Source: Ignelater luminosus (taxonomy: Eukaryota > Arthropoda > Insecta > Coleoptera > Elateridae). From it: 64,000 nucleotides of DNA. The stretch spans positions 62,001 through 126,000 of the forward strand of contig VTPC01090529.1 of the NCBI GenBank assembly GCA_011009095.1, in the 5' to 3' direction. A program made the position numbers and the translations under genes. The stretch's first letter is position 1. Each line of letters opens with the position of its first letter. Under the pieces are notes generated by a model, which saw only the letters and a program-made list of their open reading frames with translations, had not been told where the DNA came from and made no database searches. This document shows positions 48,657-60,100 of the stretch, piece by piece.

Positions 48657-48956
48657 TCAGACATTTAAATTGCACGAAATTGTAAATCCAATACAGCATC
48701 TGAAGTGGCTAATTTTAAAAATGCTATCAAAGAATAAGATAATAGAGAAAGAAAACTTTTTTGTTTTCTCGCCCATGCTAGACATTGTTTCGTACCACAG
48801 CCAAGTTGAACAATTGGACAATATCTTGTTATAGCTTTCTAATATGGCTTGGTTGCGAATTTCATTTCGAAGTCTTTTTCTTAGAGACTCTTCCACAGTT
48901 CTCTTAGGCGAAGAACATTGGTAGTCTAGTAAAACTAAAAAAAAGGAACGTCCCAA
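48657..48956 (-). pseudogene. possible LINE C-terminal tail relic
   Basis: A 99-codon minus-strand open frame. Its middle reads EESLRKRLRNEIRNQAILES, then NKILSNCSTWLWYETMSSMGEK. The order basic LRxRIRNExIR, IESxNxKI, then WxWYxxxxxMGE resembles the tail of endonuclease-type LINE proteins, where the last part is normally LRWYGHVxRMGEER. The match is short and partial, and the ends of the frame are unrelated low-complexity sequence. It could be an independent old LINE or a detached piece of the one at 49.7-50.96 kb, which lies on the same strand. Confidence 0.35.
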
Positions 48957-49675
48957 AGAAAGTCAAGAGAGAGAACCTAACTTTTCCTTTCGTAGGATAA
49001 CTGTTTGAAATTATCATTCTCTTAAGAAATTCGCATCTTGGGCATGAGCATGTGCATCTTCCTTTACAACTATTAATGACAAGTGCCTTCTTAATATGTG
49101 TAGCGGCCAGTTAGGACGTCTCTAAAAAAATTTGCAATTACAACCCTCCGAGATTTTTCTTTCGACTAGTTATTGTTAGTCTAGTTAAATCGGGCAATAT
49201 GATCTTCAGCTTGAAGCCCATCTTTAGTTTTCCTTCAGTTTCTCTTTTGCTTCTTATGAACTCATCAGTTTAAGACTATCAGGTTCCAACCTGAGCAGCT
49301 GTCTAACAAGATTGTTCACTTTCTCGTTTCGTATGTCCAAAGACTGGGAGAATGACCTTCTTTGTCATGTCAAATGTTGATGTGTTTTTCTAGGCAAGCA
49401 GTTTGCTTTTACTGCAGCCTGATGACTGAAGTAGATGTAGATGTTTCGCTTTGCTGTCCTAACTTAGGATCGCATAGACATTGCTTCTGTACTTTCTCTA
49501 GAAAATGCTGTTACCTCAGTGAGTAAGTTTTTTAACTCTTATCATTAGCGCAAACTAGTGTTAGTTTTCCACTAGATTAGTTACATCATCAAAGGGAAAA
49601 ATATTTTGATTTTATCATCTGTAAGGAAATATTATATAATATATATAGCGACTTTTCTACAGCGCGTATGGCCGT
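48957..49675. other. unassigned DNA with short AT microsatellite
   Basis: No gene is recognised. An AT-dinucleotide run (TATATAATATATATAG) at 49633-49648 lies just beyond the 3' end of the LINE at 49676. It may be that element's terminal simple repeat, as RTE-type elements often end this way. Confidence 0.5.
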
Positions 49676-50960
49676 TTGTCGCATCCTAGGCGCCATTGTT
49701 TCTTATCTAACCACGAATCTTCTTTTAGCTCTCTTTTCTCCATTGCTTTGTTTTCATCTTTTCAGCGTGTTCGTGGTCTTCCTTTCTTCTTTCGAATATT
49801 TGCTTCGCTAGTCTATCTATTCTCATTCTTCTCATATGGCCGTACCAGCTTAGTTTCTTCCTCTCAATCGTGTCTAGTATTGTATCCTGTGTTCCCATTT
49901 TCTGTCTAATAGTTTCATTTCTAACACCATCTTGAAGTGTTAAACCGCAACATGTACGCCAATATATATTTTCTACTACTTGTACTCTATTCTGTATTTG
50001 TTCATTCATTGTCCAAATTTCTGATCCATAGGTGACACAATTTTCTTTTTTAAATGTATTTCCCAAATATTTATGTTTCTGTTGTTTTAATAGTTGCACC
50101 TTCTACAGTCAGACTTTCTTCTTCCCCTTCTACTGCCATATATTGAGTTTTCTCTGTATTTATTTCCAAATACCAACTACTATATTCTTGCATAAGTTTC
50201 CTAAGCATGTACGATGCATTGTCTATGTCTTCAGCAAGAACAACTTGGTCGTCTGCGAATAGTAATGTGTAAATAAATCTTTCTCCAATCTGGACTCCCA
50301 TATTACTACATTTCCTTATCCATTGTCCTTAAACCGAATTCAAGTATAATTTAAAGAGTGTTGGAGAGAGGCAGCATTCCTGCCTTAGACCTTTACTAAC
50401 AGTAAAAGATTCTGTAATTCCATTTCTTGTTTTGACATGGCCAACATTTCCTTTATAAAATTCTTTTATTGCATTTATATATTTTGCGTGTATTTTTTGT
50501 TCTTCCATTGCCTGCCACGACTTACTCACTGGAACGCTATCGTATGCTTTTCTCAGGTCCATGAAGACTAAATGCAGTTGACTTCTGTGTGCGGTAGTTT
50601 TTTCCATTACTTGCTTTAAGCAGAAAAGGTTGTCTACACATGATCTTCCTGGTTTAAAACCGCTCTGCTCTTCCAACTCTTCAATCTGATCTTCAATTCT
50701 ATTTCTTGATACCCTTCCGTACAGTCTGTCTATGGTAGTCATCACGCTTAGACCCCGATAGTTGGAGCAGTCTTTTTTGTTTCCTTTTTTGAATAGTGAA
50801 GTAATGTAGGCTACTCTCCACTCTGATGGTATAGGCTATTAAATAATCTTGTAACTGTCTCTAGGACAATTTCGGGTGCGTACGTGAACAGCTTCACCGG
50901 AATCCCTCCAGGACCAGGAGATTTTTTATTCTTCATTCTCTTTAATGCTTATTTTACTTC
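49676..50960 (-). pseudogene. RTE-like LINE reverse transcriptase, nearly continuous
   Basis: Minus-strand LINE. The start at about 50955 reads LKRMKNKKSPGPGGIPVKLF (the GPDG region, with Gly for Asp). A small deletion with a stop follows, then EWRVAYITSLFKKGNKKDCS and NYRGLSVMTTIDRLYGR. The palm motifs are FKPGRSCVDNLFCLKQVM, LVFMDLRKAYDSVPVSK and SKGLRQECCLSPTLF, the last with Glu for the usual Gly after RQ. A stop at 50331-50329 follows. The same frame continues to the catalytic box YTLLFADDQVVLAED near 50240, then to INTEKTQYMAVEGEE. A frameshift near 50090 leads to the connector and tail (TYGSEIWTMNEQIQNRVQVV, KKLSWYGHMRRMRIDRL). The endonuclease domain is absent. It is among the better-preserved LINEs here but is still inactive. 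Confidence 0.85.
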
Positions 50961-51649
50961 ATATTATTGAAGACTCGAAGGAAAAATAAAAGTTAATCTC
51001 CACTGATGAGTCCATAACAAAAACGTGTCTTTATAACTGATATTGATACCACTCTGTATATTTTGTCTAATAATCCTATCAATAATGGATTTAGAATCTA
51101 AAAGCAACAAAACTTTTCATGATGAAACAAAACACCTGGATTTGTTCTTAGAGCAAAGTTCTGAAACTGATCCAAATGGAACTTTCTATTAATATTGCTT
51201 GGTTTATATTTTACTATCATTCCTCTGCAGTTTATTTTATAATTTTTTTATTATAAACATAACAACATGCAAAACATTCTTTGACATTGATAATTCCAAC
51301 TTTTATTGATTGCTCCTTATTTATTGAGTGACTAGCAATGCTTTTGGAATTTAAAATAAAAGTTAGATACTGACATTTTGAAAATAATGACGAGTTAACG
51401 GAAATAATTTCAAGAGTATTTTTAGCAGAAGGAAATTTTAAAGTCCACTTTACAGATAGTTAAATTTTGATATTATTTTTACTTTGATGTATTTCATAAA
51501 GACCTTAGATTTGCCTCTTTATTTTTTTTTGTAGTAACGTGATCTAATGGAATCTAAACTTGATTTAAAATATCGCATTACATCAAAGTTAACAAAGTTG
51601 AACTTACAAAACGAAATCCCAACGGTGTGGTGTCTATTTTCAACGGTTT
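50961..51649. other. AT-rich DNA, nothing recognised
   Basis: Any upstream endonuclease part of the adjacent LINE is missing or unrecognisable. No other feature is seen. Confidence 0.5.
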
Positions 51650-52040
51650 TTCATTAGCATCAGATTAAGTGAAAATGTTATAAGCAACATTTAATTCTAG
51701 CATTTGCTCATAATAGCGTGTAATTCCTATGACAGCGTCAACGCCTAATTGAACACAAACATTCGTATACAATAAGTCCATTGTTCGAACAAAAATTGTT
51801 AGGCATTATCACACCGCGCCCTTGTATGCTCTTTTCGCCGGCCCGTCATTACGAGCTACCCTTATAATTCCAACGATGTACGTTATAATTTGAATTATAT
51901 GTATCGTGTAAGAGGGCACGAGTGCATCTTTCAAGAGAAGCGAAAACGCCCCTAAGCTATTCTGCAGCTGTTATAACAAGGGTAAAATCATTAACTTCTC
52001 CATAACCCCGTAGCTATTAAAAGTGTTTTTTAGCCCGAGA
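51650..52040. promoter_or_regulatory. enhancer-like block with Sox-type sites
   Basis: A non-coding island that is GC-richer than its flanks. It has CCATTGTT (51778-51785) followed at once by GAACAAAAATTGTT, i.e. two or three Sox-HMG type CATTGTT/AACAA sites in about 23 bp. It also has CCTAATTGAAC, GCCGGCCCGTCATTACGAG, TTGAATTATATG and ATTAAAAG words. No reading frame is plausible. It resembles the blocks at 36.6-37.2 and 41.2-42.0 kb. Function is inferred; conservation has not been checked. Confidence 0.4.
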
Positions 52041-53195
52041 TGAAATAAGTATGATACGCCACTTTTGTTCTCCAGGAAGGAACGCATTAGTAGTGGTGCT
52101 TGGTTTTTATAATATTAAGACCATTACACAGTTGTATTTTACATTAAATAAAGAGAGTTGAATCTATTATGAAACTATGGAGGCGTTAGTAATACTGTAT
52201 TATTTTAGTAAATATAATAAAGGTGTAGCCAAGCATAAAATTTATTTTGCAGTCGTTCAAGAAATTGTAATATTGAATCAATATCAATGTTTATTTTGGG
52301 ATTTAACATAATGGAGCACGAATGACTTTTAGAACTACCTAAAGATGAGACCATATCTAACTTAATTAAAAAGTATTTGATCTGGAAATCATTCTAGTCA
52401 AATGGGTTTATGTTTAATCGGTTTATTTGTATGTTTTCGAAAATACTGTTCCAAAAAATCCATACACTTAAAGTGTAGGCCTATCGATCATTTTGACAGA
52501 CTGAACTATGAACCTTTAAAAAAGTAATTTCTTCAAAAGATTTAGTTTTTGCATCACAAGTCACAAAAAGCTAAGAATAGTATATACAAGAATTTTAGAC
52601 AGCATCAACAAGATGGATATCAAGTTTGAGGGTGTGAATATTTCGAGTTTTTTATATTTGAGCAGAATTTGAGTAACTTCTTTTAGGTGTGCTATCATGA
52701 AATTTTGATATCAAACTCGCTTCATTTCTTTATTTGATTTCCCCATCTGTTTCTTATGCTCATATAAATTATAATCAAGTTTTCTCACCTGTTTAAACAT
52801 GAAAGTCTGTCCATTTATGACCTTACTTTCATATTAATTTTGATTTTAATAAACCACAATGGTCGCATTTTTGCGTTTAGTTCTTTCATTTATTGATGTA
52901 CAAGGCTTGGGTTCCCTTCAATTTGTATTGATCAGGAAATTAAATTGAATAAATTTTAGATTTTGTCAAAACAAGCTTCAGTTGGAAAAATAATCGTGGT
53001 TCAACATTTGCAGGAGATTGACTTAAAGATTGGGTAGGATTAGAAAGGAATCGAATTCCTTTTTTAGTTACAGCTCAAAATACGAACCTAATTCGATTAA
53101 AACTAGTTTACAAAACTAACGATTAATTTTTTTCTAAGCTAATATACTAACAATAACTAAGACTAAGATATTTTTCACTGAATCATTTAAATGTT
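52041..53195. other. AT-rich DNA, nothing recognised
   Basis: No gene, RNA or repeat is recognised. The right edge may include the 3' untranslated part of the LINE that ends at 53196. Confidence 0.5.
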
Positions 53196-54032
53196 CTAGT
53201 GTCTAACAAGTTCAAATGGTTTTGTCCATTTGCGTCGTCTAGTAATGTTACGCACATTTAGAAGTCTGGACGCTTCTGTGTTTATGTGGTTTTGTAGCCT
53301 CTTTTGATGAGAACTGGCGAATTTGCTGATGATATCTGTGACCATCTCGATCTCAAAATCACGGTGAAGGTCACAAGTATGAATACACCAAGGCGCATTC
53401 ACAATACACTTTAGCATTTTATTTTGAAATCTTTGTATCACCTGGACAGTAGAATTACTGGAGCATCCCGAAAGTTTGATTCCATAACTCCATACTCACT
53501 TGCTTATACAACATAACCTTGTTGTAGGTTGATAGCTCAGAGTTGTGTCCAAAAACCAATACATTTTTCTAAACTTGATGTTAAGATCTTTGCGCTTTTT
53601 CTTGATATGTTCCTTCCATCGAAGTTTGGCTTCGAGTGTCATACCAAGATATTTTGCTCTATTGGCATAGGGTAGTTGAGTGCCATTAATGAAGATTGGT
53701 TGTTGTACAATCTTCTTATTTGTGAAATCAGTATGTGTTGATTTGGATTCATTAAGTTTAATGCGCCATTTTTTAGTCCAGATGGCAACTTTGTTGACAG
53801 CCGATTGCAATTTTCTGGTTGCGTTTTCCACAGAATCTCCCACTGTCATGATTGCCGTGTAATCAGCAAAAGTGACTGTTGTACTGTATAATATTGTTGG
53901 TACATCATTAATAGCAATCGAAGAGAAGAATTTTTTGACGGCAACAAATATACGGTTCATGGTATCTGTCAATAAGTAAATGTTGATCCTGATTTTCCCG
54001 AATTGAACCAATTTGCAGAAAAATGAAGTCAA
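53196..54032 (-). pseudogene. jockey-like LINE, 3' part of reverse transcriptase
   Basis: A 5'-truncated LINE on the minus strand, in one frame with a single stop (TGA at 53498-53496). It begins within the RT palm. The catalytic box reads TFADYTAIM, with Tyr (codon TAC at 53861-53859) in place of the second Asp of FADD. Then come AIWTKKWRIKLNESKS, the tail of the RT with KYLGMTLEAKLRWKEHIKKK, and MYWFLDTTLS. After the stop it continues with WSYGIKLSGCSSNS, VIQRFQNKMLKCIVNAPW and a C terminus ending at 53196. The motif spacing matches jockey-clade elements. Residues upstream of about NDVPTI do not match and mark the truncation point. The altered catalytic box means this copy could not polymerise DNA. 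Confidence 0.85.
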
Positions 54033-54380
54033 GGAATTTTTTGATTTCGTTAGAATGTTTTAGTTTGAAGTGTTAACACAACAGAGTGTCTAATAGACGA
54101 CAATTCATGACGAATATAGCGTTAGTAAACATTTAGGACAACTGAGAAACGCATTGACCATCCATTTTGCCAAGTCAAGAGTTCGACTTCTTCATTTTTG
54201 AGTTTTACAATCTGATAACTCGAAGACGTATTAAGTAAAATTGCTGCAGAAATTTACTTTTTAAAGATTTTTGCTTTATGCAAGCGAATCTACTTCCGAA
54301 AGGATTGATTCTCTTTTAGTACCTAGAGATTACTATAATTAGAAAGTGTACAAAAACCATTTTGACAACTGTAAGGAACA
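54033..54380. other. short unassigned spacer between LINE and mariner
   Basis: About 350 bases with no recognisable feature, between the truncated jockey-like LINE and the left end of the mariner. Confidence 0.5.
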
Positions 54381-54382
54381 TA

Positions 54383-55073
54383 CGAGGTATGTGAGAAAAG
54401 TAATGAGACTGATTTCATACTAACCAAAGGTACTATTTTTTTCAAACAACGATGTTGCCCTTCAAAGTAGTTCCCTTGGGCAGCTATACACCGGCGGAGT
54501 CGTTGTTCCCACTCTTGGTAGCAGCGCTGAAAGTCTTCAACTGGTATGGCTTTTAACTGGTCGGTCACAGTCGTTTGAATGTTCTCCAGAGTTCCAAAAT
54601 GACGTCCTTTTAGGACATGTTTCAATTTCGGGAAAAGGAAAAAGTCACAAGGACTCAAATCAGGTGAATAGGGGGGATGAGGAACAACAGTAATGCGTTT
54701 TCACTGATGGAAATTGCTGTGTGACACGGAGCATTGTCATGATGTCTGTCAAAATTTGATGCACGGTGAAAGTGTTTAAATTTAACTGTTCACTCATCAT
54801 CCTTATTGTTAAACGACGGTCTGATCTCACAAGAGCCCTCACACGTTCAACGTTTTCGTCAGTTTTTGAAGTTGAAGGTCTCCCTGAGCGAGGTTCATCT
54901 TCAACGTGTTCTCGGCCGTCCAAAAATGATTTGTGCCAGCGGAAAACTTGTGCTCTTCATAAGCACTGTTCCTCATAGACCTGTTTCAACTTTTCAAAAG
55001 TCACACTCGCGGATTCACCAAGTTTAACACAAAACTTTATTGCACAACGTTGCTCTAAATTCCGATGCCCCAT
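54383..55073 (-). pseudogene. mariner transposase, catalytic core deleted
   Basis: The start ATG is at 55073 (MGHRNLEQRCAIKFCVKLGE). A TGA at 54959-54957 interrupts the first helix-turn-helix after EEQCL, and the same frame resumes with RAQVFRWHKSFLDGREHVED, RSGRPSTSKTDENV and LNLNTFTVHQILT. An internal deletion then joins directly to the second catalytic region (HDNAPCHTAIS), so the first catalytic Asp and about 120 residues are absent. Frameshifts follow, but KRITVVPHPPYSPDLSPCDF, with the third Asp, and the end QEWEQRLRRCIAAQGNYFEG are readable. No stop remains inside the element: the last frame runs through the terminal repeat to a stop at 54325-54323 in flanking DNA. Confidence 0.9.
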
Positions 55074-55265
55074 TTCTGTAACACACAACAAAAACACAAC
55101 TTTACTGATGGCGCTGTCAAAAATAATGTGTTAGCTGTACGGAGTTGTAACTCGGACTGAGGAAGTGGAAGCGATAAACAAACCGGTTTAGCACAGGCCG
55201 GTAGACACAACTTTACCAGATCTCCCGCAGTGTTGCCAGTCTCATTACTTTTCTCACACACCTCG
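54383..55265 (-). mobile_element. mariner element, internally deleted, both ends present
   Basis: An 883-bp mariner whose terminal inverted repeats start CGAGGTATGTGAGAAAAGT on the left and CGAGGTGTGTGAGAAAAGT on the right. They match over about 29 bp with one mismatch. TA target duplications lie at 54381-54382 and 55266-55267. The middle of the transposase is deleted (about 0.4 kb missing against a ~1.3 kb full element). The terminal repeats differ from those of the other mariners here, so it is a separate lineage. Confidence 0.92.
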
Positions 55266-55267
55266 TA

Positions 55268-55499
55268 TTCTTCTGAAAATATTCTTGTTACAAAAAGATG
55301 ACACTTTAAGAAAAAGATCGTTAATGCAAAACTGCTAATGCTGCTGTTTTTTAATTTAGTTATGTACTATACGTGGCCTCCTCTTCGGTTTTAATATTTT
55401 AGCAGTTTGTATTAGCATAACAATGAAGCAAACTATAAAATCGTCGACATTTTCACCTAAAACAGTCGTAGAATATTATTCATGAACAGTTAAATATAA
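55268..55499. other. AT-rich spacer
   Basis: Nothing recognised. Confidence 0.5.
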
Positions 55500-55850
55500 C
55501 TCTGGCAGCTTTAATTTAAATTAAAATGTCTGCGGCCCAATTCTCGAATTTAAACTTCACATGCAAAAGAATTAACGTAATAATAAACTCTTAATATAAT
55601 CTTAAATGGAATTTTAAAATTTATTAAGTTCTCTTTAAACGTGAAGGCCGTCGAAAAATCTTAACTCGACATAAATCGGAAACCGTGGGGTCGGTTGTGC
55701 GTATATATAAGGGCTGCCGTTTTGTCGAAACAATTTTTTATGTAAGCCGGATTAAAAAGTGGCCTTATAAAGGGGCGTTGTTGAAATGGCGGTGTGGGAA
55801 CTACATGTCTTGCATCTGACAGATTTGTTTAAGGCTCGTCCTTGATTAAT
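55500..55850. promoter_or_regulatory. regulatory-looking block with TATA word
   Basis: A non-coding block with AACCGTGGGGTCGGTT (55681-55696, an interrupted dyad of AACCG/CGGTT). It is followed by GTATATATAAGGGCTGC (TATA-box-like, 55701-55717) and by Hox/Abd-B-type words CAATTTTTTATG and CTTATAAAGG. GC rises locally in the 3' half. It could be a core promoter pointing right or an enhancer. No transcript start or first exon could be recognised downstream. Confidence 0.35.
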
Positions 55851-57039
55851 CACTGTAGTTTCCTTGTTCTATTGTTGTGTTAAATTGATTCCTAGATGTA
55901 AACATACACACACAGAGAAGTGATTAATTTTGTTGTGTTTGTTGTACAAATATGATTTTATTTGCTCGTTTGAATCCCTTATTATATTGACTATAGTTAT
56001 GTTAGGCTACCTTTTACAGGTTGCTGTTATCGTTATTGATAGGAAACGATTGACAATAATATCCCCATCGTGCTCTACGAGGACGATAAGTTTACTTTGT
56101 ATATTTACTAAATGAGAATTGGGTTATTCTATTATTACCGAGATTGTATGTACATCTGTTGTTACACCATAGAGAAGTTTCTAAAATTAATCAGTTACTA
56201 GTAAAATACACAAAGGCATGTTAATTGCGTATTTTTACATTATATACACGAGAAGCGTCAAATATTTTTATTAATTAAATCATTATGCTATATACGTTTC
56301 AACGAAAGAAATTACAGAGTACCTCAAGGCTTCGAATCAGGTATTTTGTTCAAAGAAATCTGATCAGAATTTTGGTTTACCTTTTTTCTTCCCCCTTCCC
56401 ATAAATGATACTGCGTATGTGTGAAAAGAGCTAAATGCAAGAGGAACACTCTTCTATATGGACCTCTACATATTTGTCTTTAAAAGAGAATGGCAAGACG
56501 CTGATTACAGGAAAACCAAATAGAATAAAGAAAAGGAGTTACTAAAAATAAAGAAGAAAAAGGATAAAACACGAAGAGAAAATAATCAAGTAAGAGATAT
56601 TATAAGGAAATAATTTTTGAGAGAAAAGATGGCAGAGAATGAATATCAAAGTTGTCCCAAAACTATTTTGGTCTTTCAAATATTTTTTTCCGTATTTTGG
56701 GGTCACTATCAGTAAGAAGAAGATTTTTGTTCTGACTAAAAATAAAATCTTGTACGTCTTTCTCCCAACTGTAAAATATATTGTTTTACTTTTTGGTCTA
56801 CTTTACTCATCCGGAATTGCTTACGACCGGAAATAGTACACATGTCCAAAGCCCAAAAGAAGCAAAAAAGATTGCCAAATGTTTCTAATTGTAATATTGT
56901 AATGCTTTTCTCTCAGATCATGATCTAATTAACTTATTTATATTTATTGATAATATTCTAAGGAGTTGATCTCTAAATGGGATTTTGAATACCTCTTTAG
57001 CTATAGACACTCCAAGCGTGTTGAACTGCGCCCAACCAC
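55851..57039. other. AT-rich DNA, nothing recognised
   Basis: No gene or mobile-element landmark is seen. An A/G-rich low-complexity stretch lies at 56500-56640. Confidence 0.5.
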
Positions 57040-57119
57040 ACAAAACTGAACAAACTGTTTAGGATAGTCTGATGTGGATAGCAAACCGTTTACAGATTCG
57101 CAAGTTTGTTCAGTTTTGT
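57040..57119. repeat. 80-bp hairpin with perfect 17-bp stem
   Basis: ACAAAACTGAACAAACT (57040-57056) is the exact reverse complement of AGTTTGTTCAGTTTTGT (57103-57119), with a 46-nt loop between. The size would suit a small structured RNA or a tiny palindromic mobile-element relic. No TA or other duplication is obvious at its edges. Confidence 0.6.
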
Positions 57120-60100
57120 ACACAAACAATCACGATTTTCGAACTGGAAATTTCTTTCTTCTTGAGCAATGGCTAGTTTCATTTTAATGTTGGCTTTGCG
57201 TTTAGCAATTTTTGTTTCTGCGAGGTTAGGTGTTGTGGCGCTTGGTGTGTACTTAACTTTTTCTCAGTTTCTATTGTTATCCAATGAGGAACCTCAAAGT
57301 TCCTATAACTGCTTACCTCAGAGGAGAGGTAAAATGATTGCATTTAGACTTTTTCTTAGTTTTGAAGCAAGTATTAGTTTTGGCATTGTCAGTCTTCGCT
57401 CATGGTTAAAATGATACTGTGATCATTTACAGAAACCTCAATGATGATTATCTTAAATTTGGCGTTCAGTATACACGGTAGAGATCGCTTGTTTTGACAT
57501 TAAATCTTCATTTGCTATCATACAACAGACTGTTCAGTATGAGTAAGGTATCGTGGGAATACACCAAGAACGTTCTGCGTTTCGCAGTAAATCTTGTTTT
57601 TCTTGTAGTTTGTTTCAGCCTTCTGCAAGTTAAGAATAGGTTTGTTTCCGGAAAAATGCTATGTTTGAAACTGCGTTTCCTTAATTTTAGAATGATAAGT
57701 TTCTTGATAACGAATAATGGAATATAGAAGACCTATTAAAGAGAGATAGAAGCTATATGTTAATGCTTCATTATCTCTTTAATTCTCCATTTTATTCTTG
57801 CTATTTACCATTGAACCTTTAAATATTCATTAATTATGCGATACCTTTGAATCTTACATGGAGAATCTAAAAGAACTTTTTAAGGAGCTGTAAAAGTTAC
57901 ATTCTCATCACATTTATTATTTTTTTTTCGAGAAGAAAACCAATTAAGTGTGGCTATCCGGAAAGCGTTTGCATTCGTAATTAGTTTTCTTCTCTGTGGC
58001 GCTTTTTACTAACTTTTTCTCGATTTTCAGTGAACGAAAGTGAATGTAACCATAAATTGACAAGTCTTAAATCTTTTCTATTCCATTTTAACATTTCCGC
58101 TTTGTCATGCCTGCTGTAAATCCCTCTGCGACACTGATTTAGTTTAACTATGCAAATCTTAGAATATAAAATTTTAGGGTTTTTTCAATTTTTTTCCATT
58201 GACATTTTTTAGTGAAAAAAGGCTTTTATTCCCTTTTGATCTTTTTTCTCCTATAAATCAATTTATCTAAGTTTTATCTGCAACATCAATAATATTTAAT
58301 AATAAATAAGATTTCTTTTCACAAAGGATTGTTAAATTAGATAGTTCCAAATTGAAAATTGAACGCCATTATCTGTCAACTAAAATTATAGAGCTGGTGT
58401 TTCAAAGTTTCACCTCGACAAAATCCGTTAGCTCTATTTACAAATTTAATGACAACAGTATCATTTTTTATTATTTCCATATTACAACCGCTATAAAATG
58501 CGTTTGAACTATGCTTTCATGTTACGCTGGATTAAAATTCCAAACGCACTTTTATCAAAACCAACAATCAACTTGTCATGTGTCATTCCGTTTTCATGTT
58601 TTTAGTTGTCGCTTCTCATACATTCCGAAATGTTTTTACTAACCACAAATCAGAAATATATAATTTAAGAAACCAGAAAGAAAGGTATCAGAATCCTGAC
58701 GCAACTGGAAAGAAAAAACACAAATTAAAGTTCTCTCCAATTACAGCTAACAAGACGTCGGCATTAAGGCTTTACAAAAGATCTCGCTTATTCAACATTA
58801 ATTAGAAACGGACGTACGCGTATGCTATTTCAAAATTCTCTTCCCAATGATTCATAAAAGGTAAAAGGTGTTGCGTAGGTTGCGGCATAGCATTCTGTTT
58901 AGGCGTCGATAAAATCGTGGGCTTAGTGTTGCCTTCCAGGCTCGACTACCTTGCCAGATAAGAAAAATACATAAGACTTTTACGGTCGTGTAGTTAAAAT
59001 GTGTGTTTTTGGTTAGAAACAGAATTTTATTTCTTTTAATGCTATAAATGAGAGGAAATTATTTCTTTAATTTTAATGTTTACGACGAAGCTCAAGTTTT
59101 AATTAATTTGTTATTCCTGTCGAGAATCTCGAAGAGAGACATTTCAAAATTAGCATTACAAAGAAGCAATGAGTCGATTTCGAGTCTAGAAAGTATAAAT
59201 TACTTCGAAAGGAAATTGCCAGTGTCGTTGTGTTTATACTAAATCATACTAGCTAGGCGATATACTGTTAATTCTGTAACGATTTGCATCACTGCTGTAT
59301 GCACACCATATAAATCCAATATAAATCAAGGTTCAATTTCTGGTATAACTGCATTTAGACGTGGGCGTTATTACACTTGCAGTAGGTATAACTTCAGGTT
59401 ATTATGCAGATTAATTATTTCATTAGTTATAGTAAACATTATTAGAATATTTCTTACAAACAAAAGATTTATTTGCACTTGTTTTCTAGACCTACGCATA
59501 GATTTGAATACAAGGTGAAGAGAATTCTATATGGTAGTTTATTAAATGAGGCGTTAACCTGTTGGTGAAACTGGATGTATTTCTATTGTGACATCGATTT
59601 CACTTTTAATAGCGCCGTACCTTTAGGATAAGTTATTTATTACATAATAATGGTGTAATTATTACAATCTTTTTTTGGAATCTTAATTGAAATGGATGAA
59701 TCATCCCAATTAAAATGTTTTAACAAATTTGGTCCTTTAATAGACCCCTGCGGTACGCACATTTATGTAGAAGTAACGGTATGTATTTAGACGAAAGAAG
59801 ACGGCTAGCCTTTTCTACTTCCAATTTTCGACAATGTATTTTAAATTAAAACAATGGAGGTCAATTGTAAATTTGTAGGTTTTACTACATAGGAAATGGA
59901 TTAGAACCAAAACAAGAAGTTACAAGAAGGAAGTAATCTGTAATTTAAATTTTAAAAACACTGAATGTCAACCTTTTATTTTTTCCGTTGCATCAAGGAG
60001 TTTCTTTAAACTATTATCATTAACATCATTGACCATTTGGTAAATCTAAACACTTTATAATTTTTATTTCCTGCTGACATTAGTCTTGTAAGTTTAAAAC

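Noticed and set aside
49676..49909. Plus-strand ORF of 77 codons
   Set aside because: It is the antisense of the C-terminal tail of the LINE at 49676-50960.
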